In this document: piece after piece, positions 1 to 8,909 of the stretch | Position numbering within the stretch: the stretch's first letter is position 1 | How the letters are laid out: each line of letters starts with the position of its first letter | Source: Acidobacteriota bacterium | Lineage (GTDB): Bacteria > Acidobacteriota > Terriglobia > Bryobacterales > Bryobacteraceae | Length of the DNA stretch: 38,668 nt | Assembly (NCBI GenBank): GCA_016201205.1 | Contig: JACQDF010000317.1 | Location: forward strand, 1-38,668 | Direction: 5' to 3' | Made by a program: the position numbers and the translations under genes | Notes under the pieces: model-generated | What the model was told of the DNA's origin: nothing | Databases searched by the model: none | What the model saw: the letters and a program-made list of their open reading frames with translations, nothing else

Positions 1-369
1 CCCTTCCAGCGATCTCCGCTTGCCCCCACCCGTCTCACCTTTGTGGTTGTCCTGCATCTTCCGATCTTCCTTTCCGAACACGTCCGCCCAGGTTGGCCAG
101 TCGATGGAATCTAACCTAGGGGAGTGCCGCAAGGGCCTCGCCAATGTTCAATTGCCTTCCTGGAGCCATGCTGACTATGCGGCATACGCACGAATGAATA
201 AAGGGCCTTAGCTGCGGCCGTGTTCTCTTGCACAATACCGCTACTTCTCGCCGAAAGTCACAGGTTATTCAATCCGGGATGCACCCCGGAGGCAGAGCTG
301 ACTTCTGACTTCTATATCCCGCAGGGATATCAAAACCCAAGCCCTTGCCTGGTTTGGTATCTTGTTCTG
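1..369. other. Gene-free leader before the sdh operon
   Basis: I recognise no gene here. Short open frames exist but none has a recognisable product or a good ribosome-binding site. The stretch just before sdhB holds two short hairpins, one around 272-287 and one at 314-330. It presumably contains the promoter and leader of the sdh-fum operon, but I cannot point to a convincing -35/-10 pair. Confidence 0.5.
314..330. repeat. Perfect 7-bp hairpin upstream of sdhB
   Basis: ATATCCC, a 3-base loop (GCA), then GGGATAT form a perfect inverted repeat about 40 bases before the sdhB coding region. No T-run follows, so it is not a typical intrinsic terminator. It could be an operator or an mRNA-stabilising leader hairpin; no function is shown. 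Confidence 0.4.
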
Positions 370-1101
370 TTGCCGGAACTGATCACCTTCGAGATTCGCG
401 TGTCGCGGTCGGCCGAGGCCGGAATCAGGAAAGGCTTCGATACGTTCCGGATGGCGCTCGAGCCGCGGATGACGGTGCTCGATGCGCTCTTCGAGATCCA
501 GCGTCACCACGACGCTTCCTTATCCTTCCGCTGCGCGTGCCGCGTAGGCATGTGCGGCACTTGCGCCGTCTCCGTCAACGGGCTCCCGCAGCTTGCCTGC
601 AAGACCCGCGCAGCCGCTCCTGGCCGTGGCACTCTCACCGTCGAGCCCTTGCCCCATCTGCCGGTGATCAAAGACCTCGTCGTCTCCCTCGATCCGTTCT
701 TCCAACAGTGGAAGCAGGTGCTGCCCGCCTTCCGGCCGAAGCATCCCGAATCGCGGGAACTCGCCAGCATTCCGGAAGATTCCACATTCGCCCGCGCGAT
801 CCCGCGCAAGCGTGACTGCATTACCTGCGGCGCCTGCTTTGCCGCCTGCGGCGTCAAGGCAACCAGCGGCGAGTATCTCGGGCCGGCCGCCATTAACAAA
901 GCCTTTCTTCGCCTGATGGACCCGCGCGACCAGGCGAAGAAAGAACGAGCCGCTCTCCTCAACGATGAGCGCTCCGGCGTCTGGCGCTGCCACGCGCAGT
1001 TCAACTGCGTCTCCGTCTGCCCCAAGAACATCGACCTCGCCGACTCGATCGCGCGCCTCAAGCGCGCGCTGCTCTTTCCACAACGGCTGGCGCGAACATG
1101 A
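370..1101 (+). CDS. sdhB: Succinate dehydrogenase iron-sulfur subunit
   Basis: Electron-transfer subunit of succinate dehydrogenase (complex II), carrying electrons from SdhA flavin to the membrane subunits. The 2Fe-2S cysteines are C57, C62, C65 and C77 in the numbering used here. A C-x2-C-x2-C-x3-C motif and a later C-x5-C-x3-CP motif supply the 4Fe-4S and 3Fe-4S sites. The start is uncertain. The frame is open back to an ATG at 220, but residues encoded before about 380 look unlike SdhB, so I place the start at TTG 370 (243 aa, a normal length). There is no strong Shine-Dalgarno sequence. The stop overlaps the sdhC start (ATGA), so the two are translationally coupled. SdhB leads the operon here instead of coming last. 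Confidence 0.88.
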   Translation: MPELITFEIRVSRSAEAGIRKGFDTFRMALEPRMTVLDALFEIQRHHDASLSFRCACRVGMCGTCAVSVNGLPQLACKTRAAAPGRGTLTVEPLPHLPVIKDLVVSLDPFFQQWKQVLPAFRPKHPESRELASIPEDSTFARAIPRKRDCITCGACFAACGVKATSGEYLGPAAINKAFLRLMDPRDQAKKERAALLNDERSGVWRCHAQFNCVSVCPKNIDLADSIARLKRALLFPQRLART

Positions 1102-1463
1102 GCAAGTACACCTCGCAATTTGCCGGAGGACTGGCGCAGATCCTGCAACGCGTCACCGGCGTCCTGCTGCTGGCCTATCTCCTGCTGCACGTGCATACGA
1201 TCCACAAGCTCAGCGAAGGCCCCCAGGCCTTCGACATGGCGCTGGACACGTTCCGCCATCCGCTCGTCAAGCTGCTCGAAATCGCGCTGTTGGGCACGGT
1301 GATTCTGCACAGCCTCAACGGCGTCCGGATCACGCTGCTCGATCTCGGCATCGGACACGATCGCCAGCGCCAGTTGTTTTGGGCCCTCTCCGTCGGAGCC
1401 GGCCTGCTCGTGTTTCTTCTGGGCGCCGTGCCAATCTTCCTTCATTCGGTGCTCAAAGTATGA
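1098..1463 (+). CDS. sdhC: Succinate dehydrogenase cytochrome b subunit SdhC
   Basis: Small membrane anchor (121 aa) of complex II. Three hydrophobic helices are visible, at roughly residues 14-35, 60-80 and 93-115. A His-Ser-Leu-Asn-Gly-x-Arg stretch near residue 71, just after the second helix, matches the heme/quinone region of SdhC-type anchors. It overlaps sdhB by four bases and sdhD by four bases (ATGA at both ends), so all three are almost certainly co-translated. The assignment rests on size, topology and context more than on conserved sequence, since anchor subunits diverge strongly. Confidence 0.82.
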   Translation: MSKYTSQFAGGLAQILQRVTGVLLLAYLLLHVHTIHKLSEGPQAFDMALDTFRHPLVKLLEIALLGTVILHSLNGVRITLLDLGIGHDRQRQLFWALSVGAGLLVFLLGAVPIFLHSVLKV

Positions 1464-1801
1464 GACCCGCCGTCCATTGGTACCTGCAGCGCATCACCGG
1501 CGGGCTTCTGCTGTTCCTGCTGGTCGCGCATTTCTGGGTCGAGCACTTCGAGAGCGAGCAATTGCTGCGCGGCGATCTCACCTTCGACGCCATTCGCGGC
1601 CGCATCTCGACTCCGCTCTGGCGGGGAATCGACATCGCCTTCCTGCTGATCGCCCTCTACCACGGCCTCAGCGGGCTCCGGAACATCGTTCTCGATTACA
1701 GCCGCATCGGCGCCGGCGCCGCCCGCGCCATCACCATGCTGCTTGTGGTTGTGGGCGCGTTCTGGGCCTGGTGGGGCATCGACGCCTTCCGAAACCTGTG
1801 A
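1460..1801 (+). CDS. sdhD: Succinate dehydrogenase membrane anchor SdhD
   Basis: Second membrane anchor of complex II, 113 aa, with three predicted helices (about residues 12-28, 52-75 and 88-107). A Tyr-His-Gly-Leu-Ser-Gly-Leu-Arg motif after the second helix parallels the His-Ser-x-Asn-Gly-x-Arg motif of SdhC, as expected for the paired anchors that bind heme b and quinone. A longer upstream reading frame is open, but ATG 1460, overlapping the sdhC stop, gives a protein of the right size beginning with the usual short cytoplasmic segment. The stop TGA overlaps the sdhA ATG by one base. Confidence 0.8.
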   Translation: MRPAVHWYLQRITGGLLLFLLVAHFWVEHFESEQLLRGDLTFDAIRGRISTPLWRGIDIAFLLIALYHGLSGLRNIVLDYSRIGAGAARAITMLLVVVGAFWAWWGIDAFRNL

Positions 1802-3531
1802 TGCACGCCGTCGAAGAAATCGAGACCGACCTGCTGATCATCGGCGCCGGCGGCGCCGGCATGATGGCCGCCCTGCACGCTCTCCAGACGGGCCAGCGCC
1901 CCCGCGTTCTCATCGCCGTCAAAGGGCTGCCCGGACAAAGCGGCTGCACGCGCATGGTGCAGGGCGGCTTCAACGCCGTCCTGCATCCTGACGACTCTTG
2001 CGAAAAGCACTTCCTGGACACCGTCAAAGGCGGCGCCTGGATCAATCATCAGGAGCTTGCCTGGACACTGGTGAAAGAAGCGCCCGAACGCATCCTCGAG
2101 CTCGAGAATCGCGCCGGCTGTCTCTTTGATCGCAATCCGGACGGCACGATTCATCAGAAACCGTTTGCCGGCCAGTCCTTCGACCGCACCGTGCACAAAG
2201 GCGACCTGACCGGCATCGAGATCATGTCCAATCTGCGCGATTCCATCCTCGAATCCGGCGCGCGGGTGCTTCAGGAGACGCGCGGCCTCGACTTGCTGAT
2301 GGACGGCGGCCGCGCCGGCGGCGCGCTGCTGCTCGACATTCGCACCGGACGATTCATCGCCGTGCGCGCACAGGCGGTGCTGCTGGCCACCGGCGGCGGC
2401 GCGACCATGTATAAAATCTCCTCCCCGTCGCTCGAAAAATCCGGAGACGGCATGGGCATGGCCATTCGCGCCGGCGCTTCGTTGCTCGACATGGAGATGT
2501 TGCAGTTTCATCCCACCGGCCTGCTGGTCGGCGGTTCCGTCGCCACCGGCGGGCTGCTCGAAGAGGGACTGCGCGGGGCCGGCGCGCGCCTCTATAACGG
2601 CCTTGGCGAGCGATACATGGAGCGTTACGATCCGGAAACGAAAGAGCGCGCCACCCGTGACGTCATCTCCCGCTCGAGCTTTCTGGAAATCCGCGCCGGC
2701 CGCGGCACTCCGCACGGCGGCGTCTGGATCGACGTGTCGCATCTCGGCGCGCGTTTCCTCCTGAAGAATTTTCCCGGCATGGTCGAGCGCTGCCGCGACT
2801 ACGGCTTCGACCTCCTGCATGATCGGGTCGAAGTGTCGCCAACCGCTCACTACCAGATGGGCGGCGTGCGCATGGACGTGGATGGCAAGACCAGCCTCGA
2901 GGGCCTGTTTGTGGCCGGCGAAGACGGCGCCGGCGTCCACGGCGCCAATCGCCTGGGAGGCAACGGCGTCGCTGACTCGATCGTCTTTGGCGCGCGGGCC
3001 GGCGACGCCATGGCCGCGTATGCCGGCTGCGCCCGGACGGCGCCCGTCTCGCGCGCACAAGTCGACGAGCTGTGCCGCCGCTGGACGGCGCCGTTGACGG
3101 GCGTCGCCGTCGAGAATCCGTTTGCGATTCGTCTCGAGCTCCGGAACGTCATGTGGGAGCACGCCGGTATCGTGCGCCATGCATCCGGCCTCGATCTTGC
3201 CTTGCAGCAATTGAAACGACTGGAAGAGCGTACCCAACAGGCGCGAGTGGCGGGCGCCGCTGCCTCCAACCCGGCCTGGAATGAGATCCTGGATTTGACA
3301 AACATGATCGCCACAGGCACGCTGGTGGCAAGGAGCGCGCTGCTGCGCACTGAAAGCCGCGGCGCTCATTACCGCGAGGATTATCCGCGGCCGGATGCAG
3401 GCTGGCTCAGCAACATCCTGTGGGAGCAGCGCGACGGCGAATGGCAAGCGGCGCTGGCGCCCGTTCGTTTCACGCGCCTGGCGCCGCCTGAACTGGAGCA
3501 TCAGGATGCCGACCATCTACGACGTCATTGA
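1801..3531 (+). CDS. sdhA: Succinate dehydrogenase/fumarate reductase flavoprotein subunit
   Basis: Catalytic subunit (576 aa) that oxidises succinate to fumarate with FAD. The dinucleotide-binding GxGGAG is at residues 15-20. The HPTG catalytic region, the His-Tyr-x-Met-Gly-Gly-Val substrate loop and the NRLGGNG...FGARAG FAD-binding segment are all present. At the site where most SdhA/FrdA proteins carry the His that binds FAD covalently (Ser-His-Thr before AQGG), this protein reads Gly-Cys-Thr-Arg with Cys49. FAD is therefore probably bound without the usual His link. The start at ATG 1801 overlaps the sdhD stop. The 3' end overlaps fumA by 26 bases, joining it to the fumarase genes that use its product. 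Confidence 0.92.
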   Translation: MHAVEEIETDLLIIGAGGAGMMAALHALQTGQRPRVLIAVKGLPGQSGCTRMVQGGFNAVLHPDDSCEKHFLDTVKGGAWINHQELAWTLVKEAPERILELENRAGCLFDRNPDGTIHQKPFAGQSFDRTVHKGDLTGIEIMSNLRDSILESGARVLQETRGLDLLMDGGRAGGALLLDIRTGRFIAVRAQAVLLATGGGATMYKISSPSLEKSGDGMGMAIRAGASLLDMEMLQFHPTGLLVGGSVATGGLLEEGLRGAGARLYNGLGERYMERYDPETKERATRDVISRSSFLEIRAGRGTPHGGVWIDVSHLGARFLLKNFPGMVERCRDYGFDLLHDRVEVSPTAHYQMGGVRMDVDGKTSLEGLFVAGEDGAGVHGANRLGGNGVADSIVFGARAGDAMAAYAGCARTAPVSRAQVDELCRRWTAPLTGVAVENPFAIRLELRNVMWEHAGIVRHASGLDLALQQLKRLEERTQQARVAGAAASNPAWNEILDLTNMIATGTLVARSALLRTESRGAHYREDYPRPDAGWLSNILWEQRDGEWQAALAPVRFTRLAPPELEHQDADHLRRH

Positions 3532-4405
3532 AAACGTCGGCCGCGAATTGTATCTGCGCGCTCTCAAGGATATCCCGGCCGATGTGCGCGCCGCCTTGCG
3601 CAAAGGCTGGGAACGAGAGCGGCAGAGCGGGAACAGGTCCGCCGAGCAGGTCATGTTCACCATTCTCGAAAACGTGCGCACCGCCGATGCCCAGGACACG
3701 CTGGTGTGCCAGGACACCGGCCTGCCGGTCTTCCTGGTCGACATCGGCGCCGATCTCGGAATCAACGTCGCCGAGCTCGAGCAGCGCTTGCGCGTCGCCT
3801 GCGAGCGGGCCACTCGCGAATATCCGCTCCGCTCGAACACCGTGCATCCGCTCACCCGCAAACATACCGGCGTCAATACCGGCGAAGGCATTCCGGTCAT
3901 TCATCTCGCTTTCATCCCCGGCTCGATGAGCATTCACATTCGGATGGCGCCCAAGGGCTCGGGCTCGGAGAACATGAGCTTTTTGAAGATGCTGAATCCG
4001 TCCGAAGGGATTCGCGGCATCCGGAAGTTCGTGCTCGAGTGCATTCTCGAATCCGGCGCGCGTCCTTGCCCGCCGGTGATCGTCGGTGTCGGCCTGGGCG
4101 GCACTTCCGACACGGCGATGCAGCTTGCCAAGAAGGCGAGCACGTTTCGCGGGATCGGCTCGCGGAACCCGGATCCGGAGATCGCCCAGCTCGAACAATG
4201 GCTGCTCGAGAAGATCAATCAGACGGGTCTCGGCCCGCAAGGACTCGGCGGCGCGACCACTGCCCTGGCGGTGCACATCGAGTGGGCCCACACCCACATC
4301 AGCCAGAATCCCGTGGCCGTCAATATTCAATGCTGGCGCGGAGAGCGCGCCGAAGCGATCGTTCATGCCGATGGGAGCGTGACGTACCTCGATGGCGCAT
4401 CATAA
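3506..4405 (+). CDS. fumA: Class I fumarate hydratase, alpha subunit
   Basis: Alpha chain (299 aa) of a heterodimeric, oxygen-sensitive [4Fe-4S] fumarase that hydrates fumarate to malate. The three cluster cysteines expected of the family are present: C68 in VCQDTG, C188 in the GARPCPP segment before a Gly-rich loop, and C276 near the C-terminus. The start ATG 3506 lies inside the end of sdhA. A longer upstream frame (from 3395) is an out-of-frame reading of sdhA and is rejected. FumB follows with a 14-base overlap. Tartrate dehydratase has the same fold, but placement directly after sdhA makes fumarase much more likely. The symbol is used here for the alpha chain of a two-subunit enzyme. Confidence 0.9.
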   Translation: MPTIYDVIENVGRELYLRALKDIPADVRAALRKGWERERQSGNRSAEQVMFTILENVRTADAQDTLVCQDTGLPVFLVDIGADLGINVAELEQRLRVACERATREYPLRSNTVHPLTRKHTGVNTGEGIPVIHLAFIPGSMSIHIRMAPKGSGSENMSFLKMLNPSEGIRGIRKFVLECILESGARPCPPVIVGVGLGGTSDTAMQLAKKASTFRGIGSRNPDPEIAQLEQWLLEKINQTGLGPQGLGGATTALAVHIEWAHTHISQNPVAVNIQCWRGERAEAIVHADGSVTYLDGAS

Positions 4406-4970
4406 ACTCCGCACTCCGCTCAGCGAAGACGACGTTCGCCGGCTTCAGCTCGAAGACACGGTGACGATCGATGGCGCCATCTTCGGCATCCGCGACGCCA
4501 CCCAGATCCGCATGTTCGATGAAGGCATCGCGCCGCCGGCGGATTTGAGCGGCTCGGTGTGCCTGCACACCGCGCCCGGCGTGCGCAAGAGGCCCGATGG
4601 CGGGTACGAAAAGCTCTCCATCGGAACGACCACCAGCACCCGCATGAACCGCTTCGTCCCCGGACTGCTCGAGACGCACGGTGTGCGCGCCATCGTCGGC
4701 AAAGGCGGCTTGCTCGAAGACAGCGTGGAAGCGATGCGGCGCTTCGGAGGCGCGTATCTCGCCATCGTCGGAGGAGCCGCCGCCCTGGAAACGATGCAGA
4801 TCGAGGAAATCGAAGACGTCTGGTGGGAGGATCTGATGCCGGAATGCCTGTGGAAATTCCGCGTCAAAGACTTCGGCCCGCTGATCGTCGCCATCGACGC
4901 GCACGGCAACAACCTGTACCAGCGGGTGCGCGACCAGGCCGCCGCCAGAATCCGCGACCTCCTCGGCTAA
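4392..4970 (+). CDS. fumB: Class I fumarate hydratase, beta subunit
   Basis: Beta chain (192 aa) of the two-subunit fumarase, corresponding to the C-terminal domain of single-chain class I fumarases. Typical family features are the PLSEDDVRRL N-terminus, the HTAPGVRK segment, the GTTTSTRMN loop, the IVGKGG motif and the acidic W-W-E-D-L-x-PE segment near the end. It begins 14 bases before the fumA stop. Its stop codon TAA (4968-4970) lies inside the left copy of an 11-bp direct repeat that flanks a palindromic element. It is the last gene of the sdh-fum operon. Confidence 0.9.
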   Translation: MAHHKLRTPLSEDDVRRLQLEDTVTIDGAIFGIRDATQIRMFDEGIAPPADLSGSVCLHTAPGVRKRPDGGYEKLSIGTTTSTRMNRFVPGLLETHGVRAIVGKGGLLEDSVEAMRRFGGAYLAIVGGAAALETMQIEEIEDVWWEDLMPECLWKFRVKDFGPLIVAIDAHGNNLYQRVRDQAAARIRDLLG

Positions 4971-5102
4971 TTGCAATACTGTTCAGTCAAGCGTGTGGGG
5001 CAGCCATTCCTGGCTGCCGGCGGGCCTGAAGGCCCGCCGCAGGCTGAAAGCCTGACCCCACCGAGGAACCAGACAAGAGTGAACTGTATTGCGGCTAATT
5101 GC
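4964..5102. mobile_element. MITE/REP-like palindromic element with 11-bp direct repeats
   Basis: An 11-bp direct repeat CGGCTAATTGC occurs at 4964-4974 and 5092-5102. Just inside are inverted ends, GCAATACTGTTC (4973-4984) and GAACTGTATTGC (5081-5092), matching at 11 of 12 positions. The interior folds as three consecutive hairpins: stems 5001-5006/5011-5016 (loop TTCC), 5019-5026/5031-5038 (loop TGAA) and 5040-5045/5049-5054 (loop GAA). GTGGGG (4995-5000) and CCCCAC (5056-5061) close them into a cloverleaf. There is no coding capacity. The layout resembles a small non-autonomous element with a target-site duplication, or a REP-type repeat. It may also act as a transcription end between the convergent fumB and downstream gene. 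The stop codons of both convergent genes lie in the two repeat copies. Confidence 0.6.
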
Positions 5103-5885
5103 CTCGAATCCGTATGACCGGCTCCGGCTCCGAGTAAATGAAGTCGTCCATGGCGACGCCGTCCGGAAATGGCGTCGGGATTCGTTGCGTATCGACCGGA
5201 TGATCTCCGTTGTTCAAGCGCACCGAGAGAATACACCCTTGCGGGAAACGGACGCCCACGAAGGAAAACCCCCTCGATCGGACGGGCTGTACCGGCACGC
5301 CGAAACGGCGTGTGTCCCCATCCGTCAAAGCTACTTCCAGATAGGACTGGCCGCCCCTGTCGACATCCATGAACACGGCTCCGAATGATCCATGAACACG
5401 GCTCCGAATGCGCTGACGCAGGCCACCTCCGAGGCGCCGGGAATGCGGAACTCGATGTCCGTGATGGTGCTCCCCATGGGCGCGAAAAATTTCTGCCCGC
5501 TGAAGGGCTGAAACTCTTCCGCTCCCCATTCATCCAGCGTCACATCCTTCATCAGGAATGACGGACTGGACGCGTCGCCGGAAACCTTCAGCCGCGTGCC
5601 AGGGGTCGCCATCAGCAAGCCGCGTGGAGAAGTGACATGGAAAAAGTCGCCCGGCAGATTGTTATTGCCCTGCGTGCCGCCCACGGCGTCCCAGTTGATC
5701 TCGCGGCGGCCGCGCGGGAATGATCTTGCTTCGTTCGGGTTCAGATCGCCAAGATCATTGCGGAACCTGGCGACAACTGTTTCCATCGAGAAGCTGTTCG
5801 CGCCCGTGGCCGAGTACAGGATCACTCCGCTCTGGGGCTGCCCCCAAAGCAAACTGGAGAACAGGAGCGGCAATAGTTGTTTCAT
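5095..5885 (-). pseudogene. Secreted protein of unknown function, frameshifted by a 23-bp duplication
   Basis: The N-terminal part (5885 down to about 5411) begins with a signal peptide (hydrophobic stretch ending near LLWGQ) and reads for about 158 codons. The C-terminal part (about 5387 down to 5095) continues in another frame. A perfect 23-bp tandem duplication at 5365-5410 separates them. Removing one copy restores a single frame of 255 residues. As the sequence stands, translation passes into about 18 unrelated residues and stops. I do not recognise the family. Extracytoplasmic location is inferred from the signal peptide. The lesion could be a real recent mutation, a slippage-variable site or an assembly artefact. 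Confidence 0.7.
5365..5410. repeat. Perfect 23-bp tandem duplication
   Basis: Copies at 5365-5387 and 5388-5410 are identical. Because 23 is not a multiple of three, the duplication shifts the frame of the minus-strand secreted-protein gene. Confidence 0.95.
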
Positions 5886-5927
5886 TCTGCCGCCAGAATA
5901 GCGCAGCGGAAAAGAAAGAGTCCAACG

Positions 5928-6953
5928 TCACGAAGACTTGATCTCGGTCCAGATGCGGTCCCGCAGCCGCTGCGCTTCGGCCGAAAGAGGCTGGAACCAC
6001 TCGCCGCGGCGCAGCGTCTCTTCGCCGGGATAGAGGATTGCGTTTTCGCGGATGCGTTCCGGCAGCAGTGCGCGGGCGGCCGCGTTGGCGGCGCTGACGA
6101 GCTTGGTCAGCGCGCAGCGCATGGCGACGCGCGGGCGCAGCAGATAGTCGAGGAAATCGTGAGCCAGCTCGCCGCGCCTGCTTTCGCGCAGGATGCACAT
6201 GTTGTCGGCATAGAGGGAATAGCCTTCGGCGGGATAGACAAACGACAGGCTCGCGCCGCCGCCCTCGATTGCGCGCAGCGCCGTGCCCGACCAGACTTGC
6301 GCGGCGAGCAATTCTCCGGCTACCATCTGGTCGCGCACGATCTCGTTGACGTAGGCGCGCAGCAGCGGCTTTTGCGCGAGCGCTTCCCGCCGGGCCGCGT
6401 CAAGCTGAGCGGGATCGCCGGAATTGAGCGGATAGCCGAGCTTCTTCAGACAGGCGCCGAGCAGCTCCGGCGGATCATCGAGCATGGTGAGTTTGTTGCG
6501 GAACCGCGGATGCCACAGGTCGGCCCACGCTGTGGGCGGCGGTCGCAGATTCGATTGATACAGGATGCCGGCCGCGCCCCACATCCAGGGCACGGACCAA
6601 TCCAGGCGCGGGTCCCAAGCCGGCGATTGGAACGGGCGGTCGAGCAGAGGCAGGTTCTTCAGACGCTCGCGATCAATGCGCGCCAGCAGGCCGAGCTCCA
6701 CCATCGGCTGGATGAAATTGCATGGCGGAAAGACGATGTCCCAGCCCGAGTTGCCGCTGAAGACGCGGGCGAGCATTTCTTCGGCGCTCTCATAAGTGGC
6801 GTAGCGGACGCGCACGCCGAACTCGCGCTCAAAATCGGGAATCGTTTCCGCAGCGACGTACTCGCCCCAATTGAGAACATTGAGCCGGGGCCGCCCGCCA
6901 CGCGTGCAGCCGGCCGCGCCGGAAAGCGAAAGGAAAAAGATGCGGCGGTTCAT
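5928..6953 (-). CDS. PotD-like extracellular solute-binding lipoprotein
   Basis: Periplasmic substrate-binding protein of the spermidine/putrescine type (341 aa). The start contains a lipobox-like Ser-Gly-Ala-Ala-Gly-Cys at residues 11-16, so the mature protein is probably lipid-anchored. The following NVLNWGEYVA segment is typical of PotD-family proteins, as are the polyamine-pocket aromatic residues around W118-W123 (Trp-Ser-Val-Pro-Trp-Met-Trp). No ABC permease or ATPase gene lies next to it. The neighbour upstream in transcription is a Uma2 gene six bases away. It therefore either works with a transporter encoded elsewhere or has another binding role; polyamine as ligand is inferred. Confidence 0.82.
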   Translation of the reverse strand: MNRRIFFLSLSGAAGCTRGGRPRLNVLNWGEYVAAETIPDFEREFGVRVRYATYESAEEMLARVFSGNSGWDIVFPPCNFIQPMVELGLLARIDRERLKNLPLLDRPFQSPAWDPRLDWSVPWMWGAAGILYQSNLRPPPTAWADLWHPRFRNKLTMLDDPPELLGACLKKLGYPLNSGDPAQLDAARREALAQKPLLRAYVNEIVRDQMVAGELLAAQVWSGTALRAIEGGGASLSFVYPAEGYSLYADNMCILRESRRGELAHDFLDYLLRPRVAMRCALTKLVSAANAAARALLPERIRENAILYPGEETLRRGEWFQPLSAEAQRLRDRIWTEIKSS

Positions 6954-6959
6954 GCCGGC

Positions 6960-7538
6960 TCAGGCGCGGTACGATTCCACGTTTCGATAAATCTCCTCGA
7001 TTGGAATGCTGCAACCCGTCGAGGTCAATTCAAGGATATGATCCCGGCTGCGGACCGTCGCAAGTTCCCAGTTTCCGTTTGGCATTCGCCGTCCATGTTC
7101 AATCTCGACGGGAACAGGATCAATGAGCAAATACTCCTGCAAGGATCTTACTGCCCGGTACAACCGCGCCTTTTCTCCACGATCGTAGTTCCTGGTGGAC
7201 AGCGAAAGGACTTTCACGAGGACTGTCGGGTTTATCAAGGTGTCTTCCTTGTCGTCCAAGAACTGGGCGGGTCCGCAAAGAACCGTTACATCCGGATACG
7301 TGACCAGGTCTCCCACCTGAACGCAGACGCGCAAGTCCGCATTGAAGACATGGCAGGGAGAATGCTCGAGGCGGCGCGACAACGCATACTGCATGTTACC
7401 GATGATCAGGCTATGCCTCGGAGTCCCGCCGGCCATGGCCACAATTTCGCCGTGGATGTATTCGCTCTTGAAGGCCGCGGCGCGCTCCCGCGCCAGGTAT
7501 TCTTCCATCGTGAACCGTGGAACCGGTTGCGTCGCCAT
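6960..7538 (-). CDS. Uma2 family (DUF820) nuclease-like protein with altered active site
   Basis: A 192-residue Uma2 family protein, a PD-(D/E)xK nuclease-fold group that is greatly expanded in some bacteria. It has the usual landmarks: MEEYLARE start, SEYIHGEIVAMAGG, YPDVTVLCG (Asp83), a Leu-Ser-x-Ser-Thr-x3-Tyr-Asp-Arg-Gly-Glu-Lys segment, and EYLLIDP. In most members the strand before that Ser-Thr segment contains a Glu (Val-Glu-Val-Leu-Ser-Pro-Ser-Thr). Here that position is Lys109 and the Pro is Leu. Loss of this predicted metal ligand suggests the protein may not cut DNA. It is probably co-transcribed with the PotD-like gene (gap of six bases). Confidence 0.85.
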   Translation of the reverse strand: MATQPVPRFTMEEYLARERAAAFKSEYIHGEIVAMAGGTPRHSLIIGNMQYALSRRLEHSPCHVFNADLRVCVQVGDLVTYPDVTVLCGPAQFLDDKEDTLINPTVLVKVLSLSTRNYDRGEKARLYRAVRSLQEYLLIDPVPVEIEHGRRMPNGNWELATVRSRDHILELTSTGCSIPIEEIYRNVESYRA

Positions 7539-7547
7539 GCCTCTATC

Positions 7548-8906
<1,359 letters not shown>

Positions 8907-8909
8907 GGC

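Noticed and set aside
220..369. N-terminal extension of sdhB from ATG 220
   Set aside because: The 50 extra residues resemble no part of SdhB and no clear ribosome-binding site precedes them. The shorter start fits the family length, though the exact start is not settled.
1696..3516. A 606-codon minus-strand open frame
   Set aside because: It is antisense to sdhA, whose motifs are complete; the minus-strand product is Ala/Gly/Arg/Gln/His-rich with no family features.
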